Shown one piece after another: positions 15,737 to 25,087 of a stretch of DNA of 36,403 bases. Within the stretch, counting starts at the first letter, position 1, and every line of letters begins with the position of its first letter. The notes under the pieces are model-generated. The model made no database searches and was not told the origin of the DNA. It saw only the letters and a list, made by a program, of their open reading frames with translations. The position numbers and the translations under genes are program-made. Source of the stretch: Arthrobacter sp. AFG20 (GTDB taxonomy: Bacteria > Actinomycetota > Actinomycetes > Actinomycetales > Micrococcaceae); the NCBI RefSeq assembly GCF_002892795.1, contig NZ_PJMC01000029.1, positions 1-36,403 of the forward strand, given 5' to 3'.

Positions 15737-16486
15737 GTGGTCCAATCATTCGCAGCGCGCAGCTACCGCGACGACGCCGTGGTGCTGCGTACCCACAAGC
15801 TGGGCGAGGCGGACCGCATCATCACCCTGCTGACCAAGCACCACGGCCAGGTCAGGGCGGTGGCGAGGGGGATCCGGCGGACCACCAGCCGCTTCGGCGC
15901 CCGCCTGGAGCCCTTCATGGTGGCGGACCTGCAGCTCGTGTCCGGCAAGACACTCGACATCGTGACGCAGGCCGTCGCGAAAGGTGCGTACGGGGGCAAC
16001 ATCGCCGCCGACTATGGGCGTTACACGGTGGCTGCGGCCATGACCGAAACCGCAGAAAAGCTGACCGACGTCGACGGTGAAGCCGGGACGGCCCAGTACA
16101 ACCTGCTGGTCGGTGCCCTGGCCTCGTTGAGCCGCGGGGACCACGCATCGGAGCTGATCCTGGATTCCTACCTGCTGCGGGCCCTGTCAACCGGCGGCTG
16201 GGCGCCCAGCTTCACGGACTGCGCGCGCTGCGGCGCGCCCGGACCGCACACCGCCTTCTCCGCTCCGCTGGGCGGCATGGTCTGCGGCGACTGCCGCCCG
16301 CCCGGGTCGCCGGCCCCGGCGCCCGAAACAGTCACCCTGCTGGGTGCGCTGCTCACCGGGAACTGGCCGACGGCGGACGCCTCCCTGCCGGTCCACCGCA
16401 GGGAATCCGCGGGCCTGGTGGCAAGCTATTTGCAGTGGCACCTCGAGCGTGTCCTGAAATCCCTCAAACATGTGGAGCGTACCTAA
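15737..16486 (+). CDS. recO: DNA repair protein RecO
   Basis: RecO anneals single strands and, with RecR, loads RecA in the RecFOR pathway. I prefer the GTG at 15737 (249 residues, MVQSFAARSYRDDAVVLR) because GGAAG at 15725-15729 is spaced for it; the ATG at 15722 would add five residues. The N-terminal OB fold covers about 5-80 (VLRTHKLGEADRIITLLT). The zinc site is formed by Cys162, Cys165, Cys183 and Cys186 (CARC and CGDC). The gene ends two bases before uppS, so the two are coupled. Confidence 0.94.
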   Translation: MVQSFAARSYRDDAVVLRTHKLGEADRIITLLTKHHGQVRAVARGIRRTTSRFGARLEPFMVADLQLVSGKTLDIVTQAVAKGAYGGNIAADYGRYTVAAAMTETAEKLTDVDGEAGTAQYNLLVGALASLSRGDHASELILDSYLLRALSTGGWAPSFTDCARCGAPGPHTAFSAPLGGMVCGDCRPPGSPAPAPETVTLLGALLTGNWPTADASLPVHRRESAGLVASYLQWHLERVLKSLKHVERT

Positions 16487-16488
16487 CA

Positions 16489-17310
16489 GTGTCCTTGGGA
16501 AAGAAGACCAGTCCTGCCCGCCGCCGCACCGCTCCGGTGGTGGCCCCGTACCCGCACCACTCGGGGGCGGTTCCGCCGTCGATTCCCGCCGAGTTCGTGC
16601 CCCGGCACGTGGCCATCGTGATGGACGGCAACGGCAGGTGGGCCAACCAGCGCGGACTGCCGCGCATCGAGGGCCACAAGGCGGGGGAGCCCGCACTGCT
16701 GGACGTCGTCGCCGGTGCAATTGAACTCGGCATCGAGTTCGTCAGCGTGTACGCCTTCTCCACGGAGAACTGGCGCCGGTCTCCCGAGGAAGTCCGCTTC
16801 CTGATGGGGTTCAACAAGGAGGTGCTGCGCAGGCAGCGCAACCAGCTGGACGAGTGGGGTGTGCGGATCCGCTGGTCCGGGCGGCGTCCCCGCCTCTGGG
16901 GCTCGGTGATCCGCGAACTGGAGGAGGCGGAAGCATACACCGCCGGAAACAGCACCTGCACGCTGACCATGTGCGTGAACTACGGCGGCCGGGCCGAAAT
17001 CGCGGACGCGGTGTCCGCCATTGCCCGGGACGTGGCCGACGGCAGGCTCAAGCCCGGGGCCATCACCGAGAAGACGATCCAAAAGTACCTCGACGAGCCG
17101 GACCTTCCCGACGTCGACCTCTTCCTCCGCAGTTCCGGTGAACAGCGGCTGTCCAACTTCATGCTGTGGCAGTCGGCCTACGCGGAGTTCGTTTTTCTGG
17201 ATACCCTGTGGCCCGACGTCGACCGCCGGACCCTCTGGGACGCAGTAGAGATCTATGCCCAGCGGGACCGCCGGTACGGCGGGGCAGTGGACGCCGCCCA
17301 GGCCCTCTAG
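16489..17310 (+). CDS. uppS: Isoprenyl transferase (cis-prenyl diphosphate synthase, UppS type)
   Basis: This enzyme builds the Z-polyprenyl (undeca- or decaprenyl) diphosphate lipid carrier for cell-wall synthesis. I chose the GTG at 16489, two bases after the recO stop, giving 273 residues. Family motifs in order are HVAIVMDGNGRWANQRG with the catalytic Asp (about 41-57), the GHKAG motif, SVYAFSTENWRRS, CVNYGGRAEI, and DLFLRSSGEQRLSNFMLWQSAYAEFVF. Product chain length cannot be told from sequence. The recO-uppS pair is conserved in Actinobacteria. Confidence 0.95.
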   Translation: MSLGKKTSPARRRTAPVVAPYPHHSGAVPPSIPAEFVPRHVAIVMDGNGRWANQRGLPRIEGHKAGEPALLDVVAGAIELGIEFVSVYAFSTENWRRSPEEVRFLMGFNKEVLRRQRNQLDEWGVRIRWSGRRPRLWGSVIRELEEAEAYTAGNSTCTLTMCVNYGGRAEIADAVSAIARDVADGRLKPGAITEKTIQKYLDEPDLPDVDLFLRSSGEQRLSNFMLWQSAYAEFVFLDTLWPDVDRRTLWDAVEIYAQRDRRYGGAVDAAQAL

Positions 17311-17333
17311 GTACTGGAAACCCTGAACCCGAA

Positions 17334-18305
17334 TCAGGAGGCGTAACCCCTGATCCATTTGGCCAGGCGCCCGTAGGCGTCGGCCCGAACGTCGGCGCGG
17401 GACAGGAATACGTCGTGAAGGGCGCCGTCGATGCGCTCCACGGTGACGCTCCTGCCCAGCGACATGGCGCGGGCGGCAATAGTGTTGACGTCCAGCACCG
17501 CGTCCGTGCGGCGCATTGCCTCGTTCCACACCATCCCGTTCTCGCTTGCCGCCGACAGCAGGACCAGAACGGGAACCCCAATGCCCAGGCCGCGTGCCAC
17601 CCTGGCCTGCCCGGCCAGGATGGCACTGAGCCAGGCCGCGCGGACCGGAAAGGCCAGGGGCGGCCGGTAGGCAGCGTCCAGCGTCCATTCGCCTTCGGCG
17701 GAACTGCTGATGCTCCGCCAGTAGAAGCCGCGCTCCGGCAGCCTGAGCACCGCCTCCGGCCGCAGGCGGGCGATCGGCTCCACCATGGTCCAGGCCGCCC
17801 GCCGGACCAGGGCGCTGCCGTGCATTTCGAGCCAGGGACTGTTTAGGACCAGCTGGGAAACGGCTCCGGGGTTGCGGCTGGCCCACAGGGCTGCCACGAG
17901 GCCGCCGGTGGAATGCCCCATGAGCGCGAGCTGCACGGGTCCTGCACCGCCGGACTCGGCGATCATCCCGGCCGCGGTGCCGATCTCGGCGTCGTAGTTT
18001 CCCAGATCTGCGACGTAGCCGCCATGAGTGCCCGGCTGAAGGCTGCGGCCGTGGTTGTGCATGTCCAGGGCAAAGAATTCGAAGCCCTGTGCGTCCCAGA
18101 ACCGCGCCAGCTCGATGTTGAAGAAGTAGTCGCTCCAGCCATGCAGGAAGAGCACTGCCCGGCGGGACCCGGCGATACGGATGTCCGAAGCGTCCGGTGG
18201 AGTGAAACGGACCAGCGTCGCCCGGCGGCGGACGCCGTCCCCGCCCGCGGCTTCAAAGGTGCAGGACTCGAAGCCCGGCCCCAGGATGTCACTCTGCCAC
18301 TCCAT
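17334..18305 (-). CDS. Alpha/beta hydrolase (serine aminopeptidase/lysophospholipase-like)
   Basis: The 323-residue protein has an alpha/beta hydrolase fold. The oxyanion motif is LFLHGWSDYFF (about 52-62). The nucleophile elbow GHSTGG places Ser132. The catalytic His is probably His297 in LHDVFLS, with an Asp in the DAVLDVN region. The pattern is closest to the Hydrolase_4 (monoglyceride lipase/lysophospholipase-like) group. No signal peptide is seen. The substrate is unknown. It is convergent with uppS, with only 23 bases between the stops and no clear terminator, and divergent from pyrD. Confidence 0.85.
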   Translation of the reverse strand: MEWQSDILGPGFESCTFEAAGGDGVRRRATLVRFTPPDASDIRIAGSRRAVLFLHGWSDYFFNIELARFWDAQGFEFFALDMHNHGRSLQPGTHGGYVADLGNYDAEIGTAAGMIAESGGAGPVQLALMGHSTGGLVAALWASRNPGAVSQLVLNSPWLEMHGSALVRRAAWTMVEPIARLRPEAVLRLPERGFYWRSISSSAEGEWTLDAAYRPPLAFPVRAAWLSAILAGQARVARGLGIGVPVLVLLSAASENGMVWNEAMRRTDAVLDVNTIAARAMSLGRSVTVERIDGALHDVFLSRADVRADAYGRLAKWIRGYAS

Positions 18306-18394
18306 GGCACCAGCGTAGGCTTTCCGGTCCCGGCCCGGGCGGTATTGGGTCAGCCCGGTTTGGTCTGCACCGCCGAAGACGGAAAACTAGAGTC

Positions 18395-19459
18395 ATGCGC
18401 GTATACCCCACTTTTTTCAGGCTGGCCTTTTCATGGATGGACGCCGAACGCGCCCACAAGATCGGCTTCAAGGGAATCCGGCTGGTCCATACTGTTGGAG
18501 CAGGACGGCTGCTGGAAAGGTTCACGGCACCGCCGGCGTCCCTGCAGACGAATGCGCTCGGCCTGACCTTCCCGTCCCCGTTCGGGCTGGCCGCCGGCTT
18601 TGACAAGGAGGGCCACGGAATCGAGGCCCTGATGGAGCTCGGATTCGGCCACGTTGAGGTGGGTACCATCACCGGCCAGGCGCAGCCCGGCAACGAAAAG
18701 CCGCGGCTGTTCCGGCTCATTGAGGACCGGGCCGTCATCAACCGGATGGGATTCAACAACGACGGCGCCTCAGCGGTGGCTCCGCGGCTGAAGTCCGCCC
18801 GGGCTGCGCTGCAGCGGCGGCATGCGAAAGTGCGGCCCGTGATCGGCGTCAACATCGGCAAGACCAAGGTCGTGGAGCTCGCGGACGCCGTGGAGGACTA
18901 CCTCATCAGTGCCCGCGGCCTCGCCCCGGCGGCGGATTATCTGGTGGTGAACGTCAGCTCGCCAAACACGCCGGGGCTCCGGCTCCTGCAGAACGTGGAG
19001 ACGCTCCGGCCGCTGCTGAAGGCGGTGGGGGAGGAAGCGGACAAGTCCGCAGGCCGGCATGTCCCGCTGCTGGTCAAGATCGCCCCGGACCTCACCGATG
19101 AGGACATCGACGACGTCGCCCGGCTGGCGATGGATTTGGGGCTCGACGGCATCATCGCCACGAACACCACTATCGGCCGCGACGGGCTCAGCTCCACGGC
19201 GGACAAAGTGGAGGCCTGCGGTGCCGGCGGCCTGTCGGGTGCTCCGCTGAAAAGCCGTTCACTGGAGGTGCTGCGCCGGCTGAAGTCGGTCACGCGGGAC
19301 CGGCTGACGCTGATTTCCGTGGGCGGCGTGGAGACCGCCACGGACGTCCAGGACCGCCTGGACGCCGGCGCGACGCTGGTCCAGGGCTACACCGCTTTCC
19401 TGTACGAGGGGCCGTTCTGGGCCGCCCGGATCAACAAGGAACTGGCCAGGAACCGCTGA
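18395..19459 (+). CDS. pyrD: Quinone-dependent dihydroorotate dehydrogenase (class 2)
   Basis: PyrD oxidises dihydroorotate to orotate in pyrimidine synthesis and passes electrons to membrane quinone. The 354 residues include the N-terminal amphipathic extension typical of class 2 (MRVYPTFFRLAFSWMDAERAH). The FMN-barrel motifs are GLAAGFDKEG, VEVGTITGQAQPGN and NRMGFNNDG. The catalytic serine is Ser189 in NVSSPNTPGLR. ATNTT, LSGAPLKSRS and SVGGVE follow. GGAAAA lies about 11 bases upstream of the ATG. The gene is transcribed alone and ends at a strong terminator. Confidence 0.97.
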   Translation: MRVYPTFFRLAFSWMDAERAHKIGFKGIRLVHTVGAGRLLERFTAPPASLQTNALGLTFPSPFGLAAGFDKEGHGIEALMELGFGHVEVGTITGQAQPGNEKPRLFRLIEDRAVINRMGFNNDGASAVAPRLKSARAALQRRHAKVRPVIGVNIGKTKVVELADAVEDYLISARGLAPAADYLVVNVSSPNTPGLRLLQNVETLRPLLKAVGEEADKSAGRHVPLLVKIAPDLTDEDIDDVARLAMDLGLDGIIATNTTIGRDGLSSTADKVEACGAGGLSGAPLKSRSLEVLRRLKSVTRDRLTLISVGGVETATDVQDRLDAGATLVQGYTAFLYEGPFWAARINKELARNR

Positions 19460-19488
19460 CCTGTGCCTTAAGTGCTGATTTGAGGCTT

Positions 19489-19532
19489 AAACACAGCAGC
19501 CCGGCGGTTTAACCGCCGGGCTGCTGTGTTTT
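19489..19532. terminator. Strong bidirectional terminator between pyrD and the DUF3043 gene
   Basis: A perfect 21-bp inverted repeat (19489-19509 and 19511-19531) closes on a minimal TTTAA loop. The left side starts AAACACAG and the right side ends CTGTGTTTT, giving a U tract on one side and an A tract on the other. It separates two convergent genes. Confidence 0.92.
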
Positions 19533-19583
19533 AGGTCCGGGACCGCCCTTCGGCGGCCTCTGCCGCAGGAGGAAAACGGTGAA

Positions 19584-20177
19584 TCAGGACGGGTACTGCC
19601 CGCGGCGTACCAGGGGCTTGGGCAGGCGAAGCTTCCGGAACTGCAGCGAACGCATGGTGCCGTACCAGACGGTGCCGCGCTCAACTTCGCCGAACTTTTC
19701 GGCGAGGCGCTTGCGGAGTTTGCGGGACAGGATGAACGCGTCCACGAATACTGCCAGGAACATCACCCAGAAGCCGCCCAGCACGTAAATCATCATGTCG
19801 CTGTTGGACGGCACGACGAGGGAGACGATGACGAACACCAGGGCACCGAACATCAGGTACTCGCCCAGATTGAAGCGTGCATCCACGTAATCACGGGCAT
19901 ACCGCTTCTGCGGGCCCTTGTCGCGGATCGGCAGGAACCGTTCGTCGCCGGTATCCAGTGCCTGGCGCATCTTCAGGCGCTGCTCCTGGGCGGCAGCACG
20001 CTCCGCTTCCTTGGAGGCCTTCCGGTCCTCCGGGACGAGGGGGCGCTTGCGGGCCGCTTCCTGCGCTTTGCGCTTGGGCGTGGGCGCGCCTTTGCCCGCT
20101 AGTGCGGCTGCCTCGGCAGCCTGCTGGTCAACTACATCCTGCGCCGCTGGCGCTTCCTTTTTACGTCCGAACACCAC
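19584..20177 (-). CDS. DUF3043 domain membrane protein
   Basis: I place the start at the first of two adjacent GTG codons (MVFGRKKEAPAAQ, 197 residues), because DUF3043 proteins usually begin FGRKK; the longer open frame upstream is low-complexity. AAGG lies about nine bases upstream. A charged Lys/Glu/Ala/Arg-rich region (about 1-95) contains PTPKRKAQEAARKRPLVP. It is followed by RDYVDARFNLGEYLMF and two membrane segments at about 114-131 and 135-154. The tail is basic. The role is unknown. It is divergent from the M20 dipeptidase gene. Confidence 0.85.
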   Translation of the reverse strand: MVFGRKKEAPAAQDVVDQQAAEAAALAGKGAPTPKRKAQEAARKRPLVPEDRKASKEAERAAAQEQRLKMRQALDTGDERFLPIRDKGPQKRYARDYVDARFNLGEYLMFGALVFVIVSLVVPSNSDMMIYVLGGFWVMFLAVFVDAFILSRKLRKRLAEKFGEVERGTVWYGTMRSLQFRKLRLPKPLVRRGQYPS

Positions 20178-20304
20178 AACAGAATACCTTGGCGGACTGT
20201 GCCCCCGGTCCTGAGCGGCTGCCCGTGGAACGCCGCGGCGGGGAGTCCGGCGCCTGCTGGCGGCGAGGTATGTTGTGGCGTGTGACACAGGTAGTGTTTC
20301 GGCC

Positions 20305-21750
20305 ATGACTACATTCTCCGCGGCGACCCCGCAAGAGTACGACGCCGAGCCTTACGGAGGGACAGTGGCCGGCATCGACACCGGTGCCCTGCGGACCGCC
20401 GTTGAGGCGGACTTCGACAGCACCGTCGCACAGCTGAAGGACCTGGTGGCCATACCCGGCATCGCCTGGCCCAGCTTTGACCCCGCCCCTCTGGACGCCA
20501 GCGCTGAGGCCGTCGCCAGCCTGGTACGCGCCGCGGGCATCGGGGACGTCCGGATCCTGCGGTGCGACAAGGAAGACGGCACCCCTGGCGGGCCCGCCGT
20601 CGTGGCACGCCGAGAGGCCGCGCCAGGGAAGCCGACCATTCTTCTCTACGCCCACCACGACGTCCAGCCGCCCGGCGATCCGGCGCTGTGGGAGTCCGAA
20701 CCGTTTACCGCCGTCGAACGCAACGGGCGCCTCTACGGGCGCGGCGCGGCCGACGACAAGGCCGGCATCATGGCCCACGTCGCCGCCTACGGCGCCGTCA
20801 CCAAGGTGCTCGGCGATGAATTCGGGCTTGGCGTGACACTGTTCTTCGAAGGGGAGGAAGAGGCCGGCTCGCCGACCTTCCGGACGTTCCTGGAAGCCCA
20901 CCGCGAACTGCTCCGCGCCGATGTCATCGTGGTGGCCGACTCCAGCAACTGGAAGGTGGGCGTGCCCGCGCTCACCACGAGCCTGCGCGGGCTGGTCGAC
21001 GGAACCATCGAGGTGCAAGTCCTTGACCATGCCGTGCATTCGGGAATGTTCGGCGGTGCCGTGCTGGATGCCCCCACGCTGCTCTCGCGCCTGATCGCGA
21101 CGCTGCACGATGACCAGGGAAGCGTGGCCGTTGAAGGTCTGGTGAGCCGGGATGAAACCGGCGTGGATCTGACCGAAGAGGAGTACCGGGCGGACGCTTC
21201 AGTGCTCGACGGCGTCCAGCTGGCCGGCACGGGAACCATCGCGTCTCGGCTGTGGACCAAGCCGGCCCTGTCGATCATCGGCTTCGACGCGCCGGCCGTC
21301 AGCGTTGCCTCCAACACCCTGCTGCCCCGGGCCCGGGCCAAGTTCAGCCTGCGGCTGGCGCCTGGCCAGGACCCGGCGGAAGCCATGGAAGCCGTGCGCC
21401 GGCACGTTGAAACCCACGCACCGTTCGGCGCCAGGGTGATCTTCACGCCGGGGGAGAGCGGCAACGCCTTCCAGACGGACACAGGTTCGTCAGCGGCCGG
21501 CCTCGCTATGTGGGCGCTGGGCGAAGCCTGGGGCGTTCCGGCCGTGGAAATGGGGATCGGCGGTTCGATTCCGTTCATCAGTGACCTGACCGAGCTGTAC
21601 CCCGAGGTCCAGATTCTGGTGACGGGCGTTGAGGATCCGGATTCGCGCGCCCATTCAGCCAACGAGTCATTGCACCTGGAGGACTTCCGCAACGCGGTGG
21701 TCGCCGAGGCCCTGCTGCTGGCGCGGCTGAACGCGGAAGGCCTCCGTTAA
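20305..21750 (+). CDS. M20 family dipeptidase
   Basis: The 481-residue protein is a zinc-dependent dipeptidase of the M20/M28 (ArgE/DapE/carnosinase-like) group and should act in the cytoplasm on peptides. The metal-site motifs are LYAHHDVQP (about 114-122), GRGAADDKAG (about 145-154, bridging Asp), FEGEEEAGS (catalytic Glu, about 181-189) and VADSSNW (about 210-216). The dimerisation domain lies in the middle (from about 230), and GIGGSIPFI with a final His supplies the last elements. The ATG at 20305 has only a weak ribosome site. An eight-codon frame at 20282-20308 overlaps it as ATGA. Confidence 0.92.
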   Translation: MTTFSAATPQEYDAEPYGGTVAGIDTGALRTAVEADFDSTVAQLKDLVAIPGIAWPSFDPAPLDASAEAVASLVRAAGIGDVRILRCDKEDGTPGGPAVVARREAAPGKPTILLYAHHDVQPPGDPALWESEPFTAVERNGRLYGRGAADDKAGIMAHVAAYGAVTKVLGDEFGLGVTLFFEGEEEAGSPTFRTFLEAHRELLRADVIVVADSSNWKVGVPALTTSLRGLVDGTIEVQVLDHAVHSGMFGGAVLDAPTLLSRLIATLHDDQGSVAVEGLVSRDETGVDLTEEEYRADASVLDGVQLAGTGTIASRLWTKPALSIIGFDAPAVSVASNTLLPRARAKFSLRLAPGQDPAEAMEAVRRHVETHAPFGARVIFTPGESGNAFQTDTGSSAAGLAMWALGEAWGVPAVEMGIGGSIPFISDLTELYPEVQILVTGVEDPDSRAHSANESLHLEDFRNAVVAEALLLARLNAEGLR

Positions 21751-21908
21751 GCGGCTGGCGGGAACAACGCAGGGCCTGTGAGGGTTACGCCTGAAGTTAG
21801 AGCTCCGCGCCGGATCGACGTAGCATGTAGCTATAGCCCGTACCGTTTCCGTAGGGGCAGGCACCGTGCAAGCGGGGCAGCCACAACCGTCGTTAGTAAG
21901 GTAGGCCA

Positions 21909-22298
21909 ATGAGCACTACGACCAATGAAAACAGCACCGAATCCACCGGCACTGCCAGTGACGAACTGGCGAGCCACGAGGTTCAGCTGACGGACGTTGC
22001 AGCAGGCAAGGTCCGCAGCCTCCTGGAGCAGGAAGGCCGCACCGATCTTCGCCTCCGCGTGGCCGTGCAGCCGGGCGGCTGCTCCGGCCTCATTTACCAG
22101 CTGTACTTTGACGAGCGCCTCCTCGAAGGTGACGCGGTACGCGACTACGACGGCGTCGAGGTCGTCGTCGACAAGATGAGCGTTCCGTATCTCAGCGGTG
22201 CCAGCATCGACTTTGAAGACACTATCTCCAAGCAGGGCTTCACCATCGACAACCCGAATGCGGGCGGCTCATGCGCCTGCGGTGATTCGTTCCACTAA
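21909..22298 (+). CDS. erpA: Iron-sulfur cluster insertion protein (A-type carrier, ErpA/HesB)
   Basis: A-type carriers receive and deliver Fe-S clusters to apoproteins. Of the 129 residues, the first 25 are a polar tail. The HesB-like domain follows with the three cluster cysteines: Cys58 in QPGGCSG, and Cys122 and Cys124 in GGSCACGDSF. The start ATG has AAGGTAGG just upstream. The gene stands alone between the M20 dipeptidase and ctaC. Its closeness to the Rieske and cytochrome genes is suggestive of a supply role, but that is inference. Confidence 0.93.
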   Translation: MSTTTNENSTESTGTASDELASHEVQLTDVAAGKVRSLLEQEGRTDLRLRVAVQPGGCSGLIYQLYFDERLLEGDAVRDYDGVEVVVDKMSVPYLSGASIDFEDTISKQGFTIDNPNAGGSCACGDSFH

Positions 22299-22325
22299 AG
22301 GGTCAGTGGCCCTTCCTGAACCTCT

Positions 22326-22355
22326 TGGCGGCGCCGGTGAAAACCGGCGCCGCCA
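22326..22355 (+). terminator. Hairpin after erpA
   Basis: A perfect 13-bp stem (TGGCGGCGCCGGT with ACCGGCGCCGCCA) closes on a GAAA tetraloop 28 bases after the erpA stop. No U tract follows, so it may terminate weakly or stabilise the 3' end. Confidence 0.6.
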
Positions 22356-22482
22356 CACGGTGGGGACATGTGGGCGAAAACCTGCGGGGAGCGGTAAGCT
22401 CTACACCGAGTAGTAAAACTTTTAGTGTGCCCGGGAAGCTTTTTGCCGACCTGGCAACAGCAACAAGTAGGAAGGGCCGTCT

Positions 22483-23355
22483 GTGAGTTCGCAGAACCGA
22501 ACCGGCAGCCGACGCAAAACGATCACTACGATCACTGGCTTGGCAACTGCCGGCGCGTTGGTTTTGACTGGATGTTCGCCAGAGGTAGAGAAGGGGTGGC
22601 TGCCCACCGAGCGTGGCACCACCAATCACACTGACCGCATCATGGACCTCTGGGTCAACTCATGGATTGCCGCCCTCGTGGTGGGCATCATCACGTGGGG
22701 CCTGATCGTCTGGTGCCTCGTGGCCTACCGCCGCCGCAAGGGCACCGTGGGTTTCCCGCGGCAGACCAGCTTCAACCTGCCCCTTGAGGTCTTCTACCTG
22801 ACGATCCCGCTCTTCATGGTCCTGGTGTTCTTCTACTTCACCGACCGTGACCAGCAGGCGATCGATGACCGCTCGCAGCCCGCCGACGTCGTAGTGGACG
22901 TCCGCGGCAAGCAGTGGGCCTGGGACTTTAACTACAAAAAGGGCGACGTCGTCACCGAGGACCTCCACGAGGCCGGCGTTCAGGCGCACCTGACGGGTGA
23001 AGCGATCAACAAGGACAAGCTCCCCACGCTGTACCTGCCCGTCAACAAGTCCGTTGACCTGGAACTGAACTCGCGCGACGTCATCCACTCCTTCTGGGTT
23101 CCTGCATTCCTGCAGAAGAGGGACATGATCCCGGGCAAGACCAACTACATCCGGTTCACCCCCACCAAAGAGGGCACCTACGACGGCAAGTGCGCCGAGC
23201 TCTGCGGTGAGTACCACTCCGAAATGCTGTTCCGCGTCAAGGTTGTTTCCGAGTCCGAATTCCAGGCTCACATGAACCAGCTGCGCCAGGACGGCAACAC
23301 GGGCCTGCTCGGCGAAGAGTATGACCGCAACCCGAACCTGAACGTTACGAAGTAA
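22483..23355 (+). CDS. ctaC: Cytochrome c oxidase subunit II (aa3 type)
   Basis: CtaC carries the CuA centre that accepts electrons from cytochrome c (here the diheme QcrC) for the aa3 oxidase. The 290-residue protein starts at a GTG. It has a lipoprotein signal ending LTG-Cys31 and two membrane helices (about 58-82 and 100-120). The CuA domain has His202 (IHSFWVPAF) and the CAELCGEYHSEM loop with Cys237, Cys241, His245 and Met248. The quinol-type variant lacking these residues is thus excluded. ctaD follows after 10 bases. Confidence 0.97.
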   Translation: MSSQNRTGSRRKTITTITGLATAGALVLTGCSPEVEKGWLPTERGTTNHTDRIMDLWVNSWIAALVVGIITWGLIVWCLVAYRRRKGTVGFPRQTSFNLPLEVFYLTIPLFMVLVFFYFTDRDQQAIDDRSQPADVVVDVRGKQWAWDFNYKKGDVVTEDLHEAGVQAHLTGEAINKDKLPTLYLPVNKSVDLELNSRDVIHSFWVPAFLQKRDMIPGKTNYIRFTPTKEGTYDGKCAELCGEYHSEMLFRVKVVSESEFQAHMNQLRQDGNTGLLGEEYDRNPNLNVTK

Positions 23356-23365
23356 GGGAAGCGAA

Positions 23366-25087
23366 GTGGCTACTTACACCCAGACCCCCGGGATCCTTGA
23401 GGCTCCCGTAGTTCCCAAATCCAAGGGGCGCATCGTCGTCAACTGGATCACCTCCACGGACCACAAGACCATCGGGTACATGTACCTGATCGCGTCCTTC
23501 GTGTTCTTCTGCTTCGGCGGCGTGATGGCCCTGCTCATCCGCGCCGAGCTCTTCGAACCCGGCATGCAGATCCTGCAGACCAAGGAACAGTACAACCAGC
23601 TGTTCACCATGCACGGCACGGTCATGCTGCTCATGTTCGCCACCCCGCTCTTTGCCGGCTTTGCGAACGTGATCATGCCCCTGCAGATCGGTGCACCGGA
23701 CGTCGCGTTCCCGCGACTGAACGCTCTGGCCTTCTGGTTCTTCCTGTTCGGCTCAACGATTGCCGTATCCGGTTTCATCACCCCCCAGGGTGCTGCATCC
23801 TTCGGCTGGTTCGCCTACGCGCCGCTTTCCAACACCACCTTCAGCCCCGGCGTCGGCGGTGACCTCTGGGTCTTCGGCCTGGCACTGTCCGGCTTCGGCA
23901 CCATCCTCGGCGCGGTCAACTTCATCACCACCATCATCTGCATGCGTGCCCCCGGCATGACCATGTGGCGCATGCCGATCTTCACCTGGAACACCCTCGT
24001 CACGGCCATCCTGGTCCTGATGGCGTTCCCGCCGCTGGCCGCAGCACTCTTCGCCCTCGGCGCGGACCGCCGCTTCGGTGCCCACATCTTCGACCCGGAG
24101 AACGGCGGCGCCGTCCTGTGGCAGCACCTGTTCTGGTTCTTCGGCCACCCCGAGGTGTACATCATCGCCCTGCCGTTCTTCGGCATCGTGTCCGAGATCT
24201 TCCCGGTCTTCAGCCGCAAACCGATCTTCGGCTACAAGGGCCTGGTCTATGCGACCATCGCGATCGCTGCCCTGTCAGTAACCGTGTGGGCGCACCACAT
24301 GTACGTCACCGGCTCCGTGCTGCTGCCGTTCTTCTCCTTCATGACCATGCTCATCGCAGTCCCCACCGGCGTGAAGTTCTTCAACTGGATCGGCACCATG
24401 TGGCGCGGTTCCATCACCTTTGAGACCCCCATGCTGTGGAGCATCGGCTTCCTCATCACGTTCCTCTTCGGCGGCCTGACCGGCATCATCCTGGCCTCCC
24501 CGCCGCTGGACTTCCACGTCTCCGACTCCTACTTCGTGGTGGCGCACTTCCACTACGTGGTCTTCGGCACCGTGGTGTTCGCGATGTTCGCCGGCTTCTA
24601 CTTCTGGTGGCCGAAGTGGACGGGCAAGATGCTCAACGAACGCCTCGGCAAGATCCACTTCTGGCTCCTGTTCCTGGGCTTCCACGGCACCTTCCTGATC
24701 CAGCACTGGCTCGGCGTCGAGGGCATGCCCCGCCGCTACGCCGACTACCTGGTGGAGGACAACTTCACCTGGATGAACCAGTTCTCCACCATTGCCTCGT
24801 TTGTCCTGGGTGCGTCTTTGATCCCGTTCTTCTGGAACGTGTACATCACCGCACGCAGCGCCGAGAAGGTTCAGGTTGACGATCCCTGGGGCTTTGGTGC
24901 CTCGCTGGAGTGGGCGACGTCCTGCCCGCCGCCGCGGCACAACTTCACGTCCCTGCCGCGCATCCGCTCGGAGCGTCCGGCCCTGGACCTGCACCACCCT
25001 GAGCTCTCCCAGTCACACACCGTTGAGTCGCCGGCACCTGCAGCAAGCGTGCTGGGCAACGCCGATCAGAAGGACACCGCGCAATGA
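23366..25087 (+). CDS. ctaD: Cytochrome c oxidase subunit I (aa3 type)
   Basis: This is the catalytic subunit holding heme a and the heme a3-CuB centre. It has 573 residues with about 12 membrane helices. Key residues are His83 (heme a; FTMHGTVM), His261 and Tyr265 of HPEVY (CuB and the cross-linked Tyr), His310 and His311 (AHHMY), and His394 and His396 (HFHY; heme a3 and heme a). The start is a GTG with GGAAG upstream. The C-terminal tail after about residue 510 is hydrophilic, as in actinobacterial CtaD. The stop overlaps the ctaF start as ATGA. Confidence 0.98.
   Translation: MATYTQTPGILEAPVVPKSKGRIVVNWITSTDHKTIGYMYLIASFVFFCFGGVMALLIRAELFEPGMQILQTKEQYNQLFTMHGTVMLLMFATPLFAGFANVIMPLQIGAPDVAFPRLNALAFWFFLFGSTIAVSGFITPQGAASFGWFAYAPLSNTTFSPGVGGDLWVFGLALSGFGTILGAVNFITTIICMRAPGMTMWRMPIFTWNTLVTAILVLMAFPPLAAALFALGADRRFGAHIFDPENGGAVLWQHLFWFFGHPEVYIIALPFFGIVSEIFPVFSRKPIFGYKGLVYATIAIAALSVTVWAHHMYVTGSVLLPFFSFMTMLIAVPTGVKFFNWIGTMWRGSITFETPMLWSIGFLITFLFGGLTGIILASPPLDFHVSDSYFVVAHFHYVVFGTVVFAMFAGFYFWWPKWTGKMLNERLGKIHFWLLFLGFHGTFLIQHWLGVEGMPRRYADYLVEDNFTWMNQFSTIASFVLGASLIPFFWNVYITARSAEKVQVDDPWGFGASLEWATSCPPPRHNFTSLPRIRSERPALDLHHPELSQSHTVESPAPAASVLGNADQKDTAQ

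Noticed and set aside
21888..21900. CCGTCGTTAGTAA occurs before erpA and again at 32566-32578
   Set aside because: The second copy is partly inside the trpD terminator, contexts differ and two copies of 13 bases are weak evidence of a shared element.
22411..22425. AT-rich palindrome TAAAACTTTTA upstream of ctaC
   Set aside because: It is only 11 bases long and made of A/T runs; it may be promoter-related, but I cannot support an operator.
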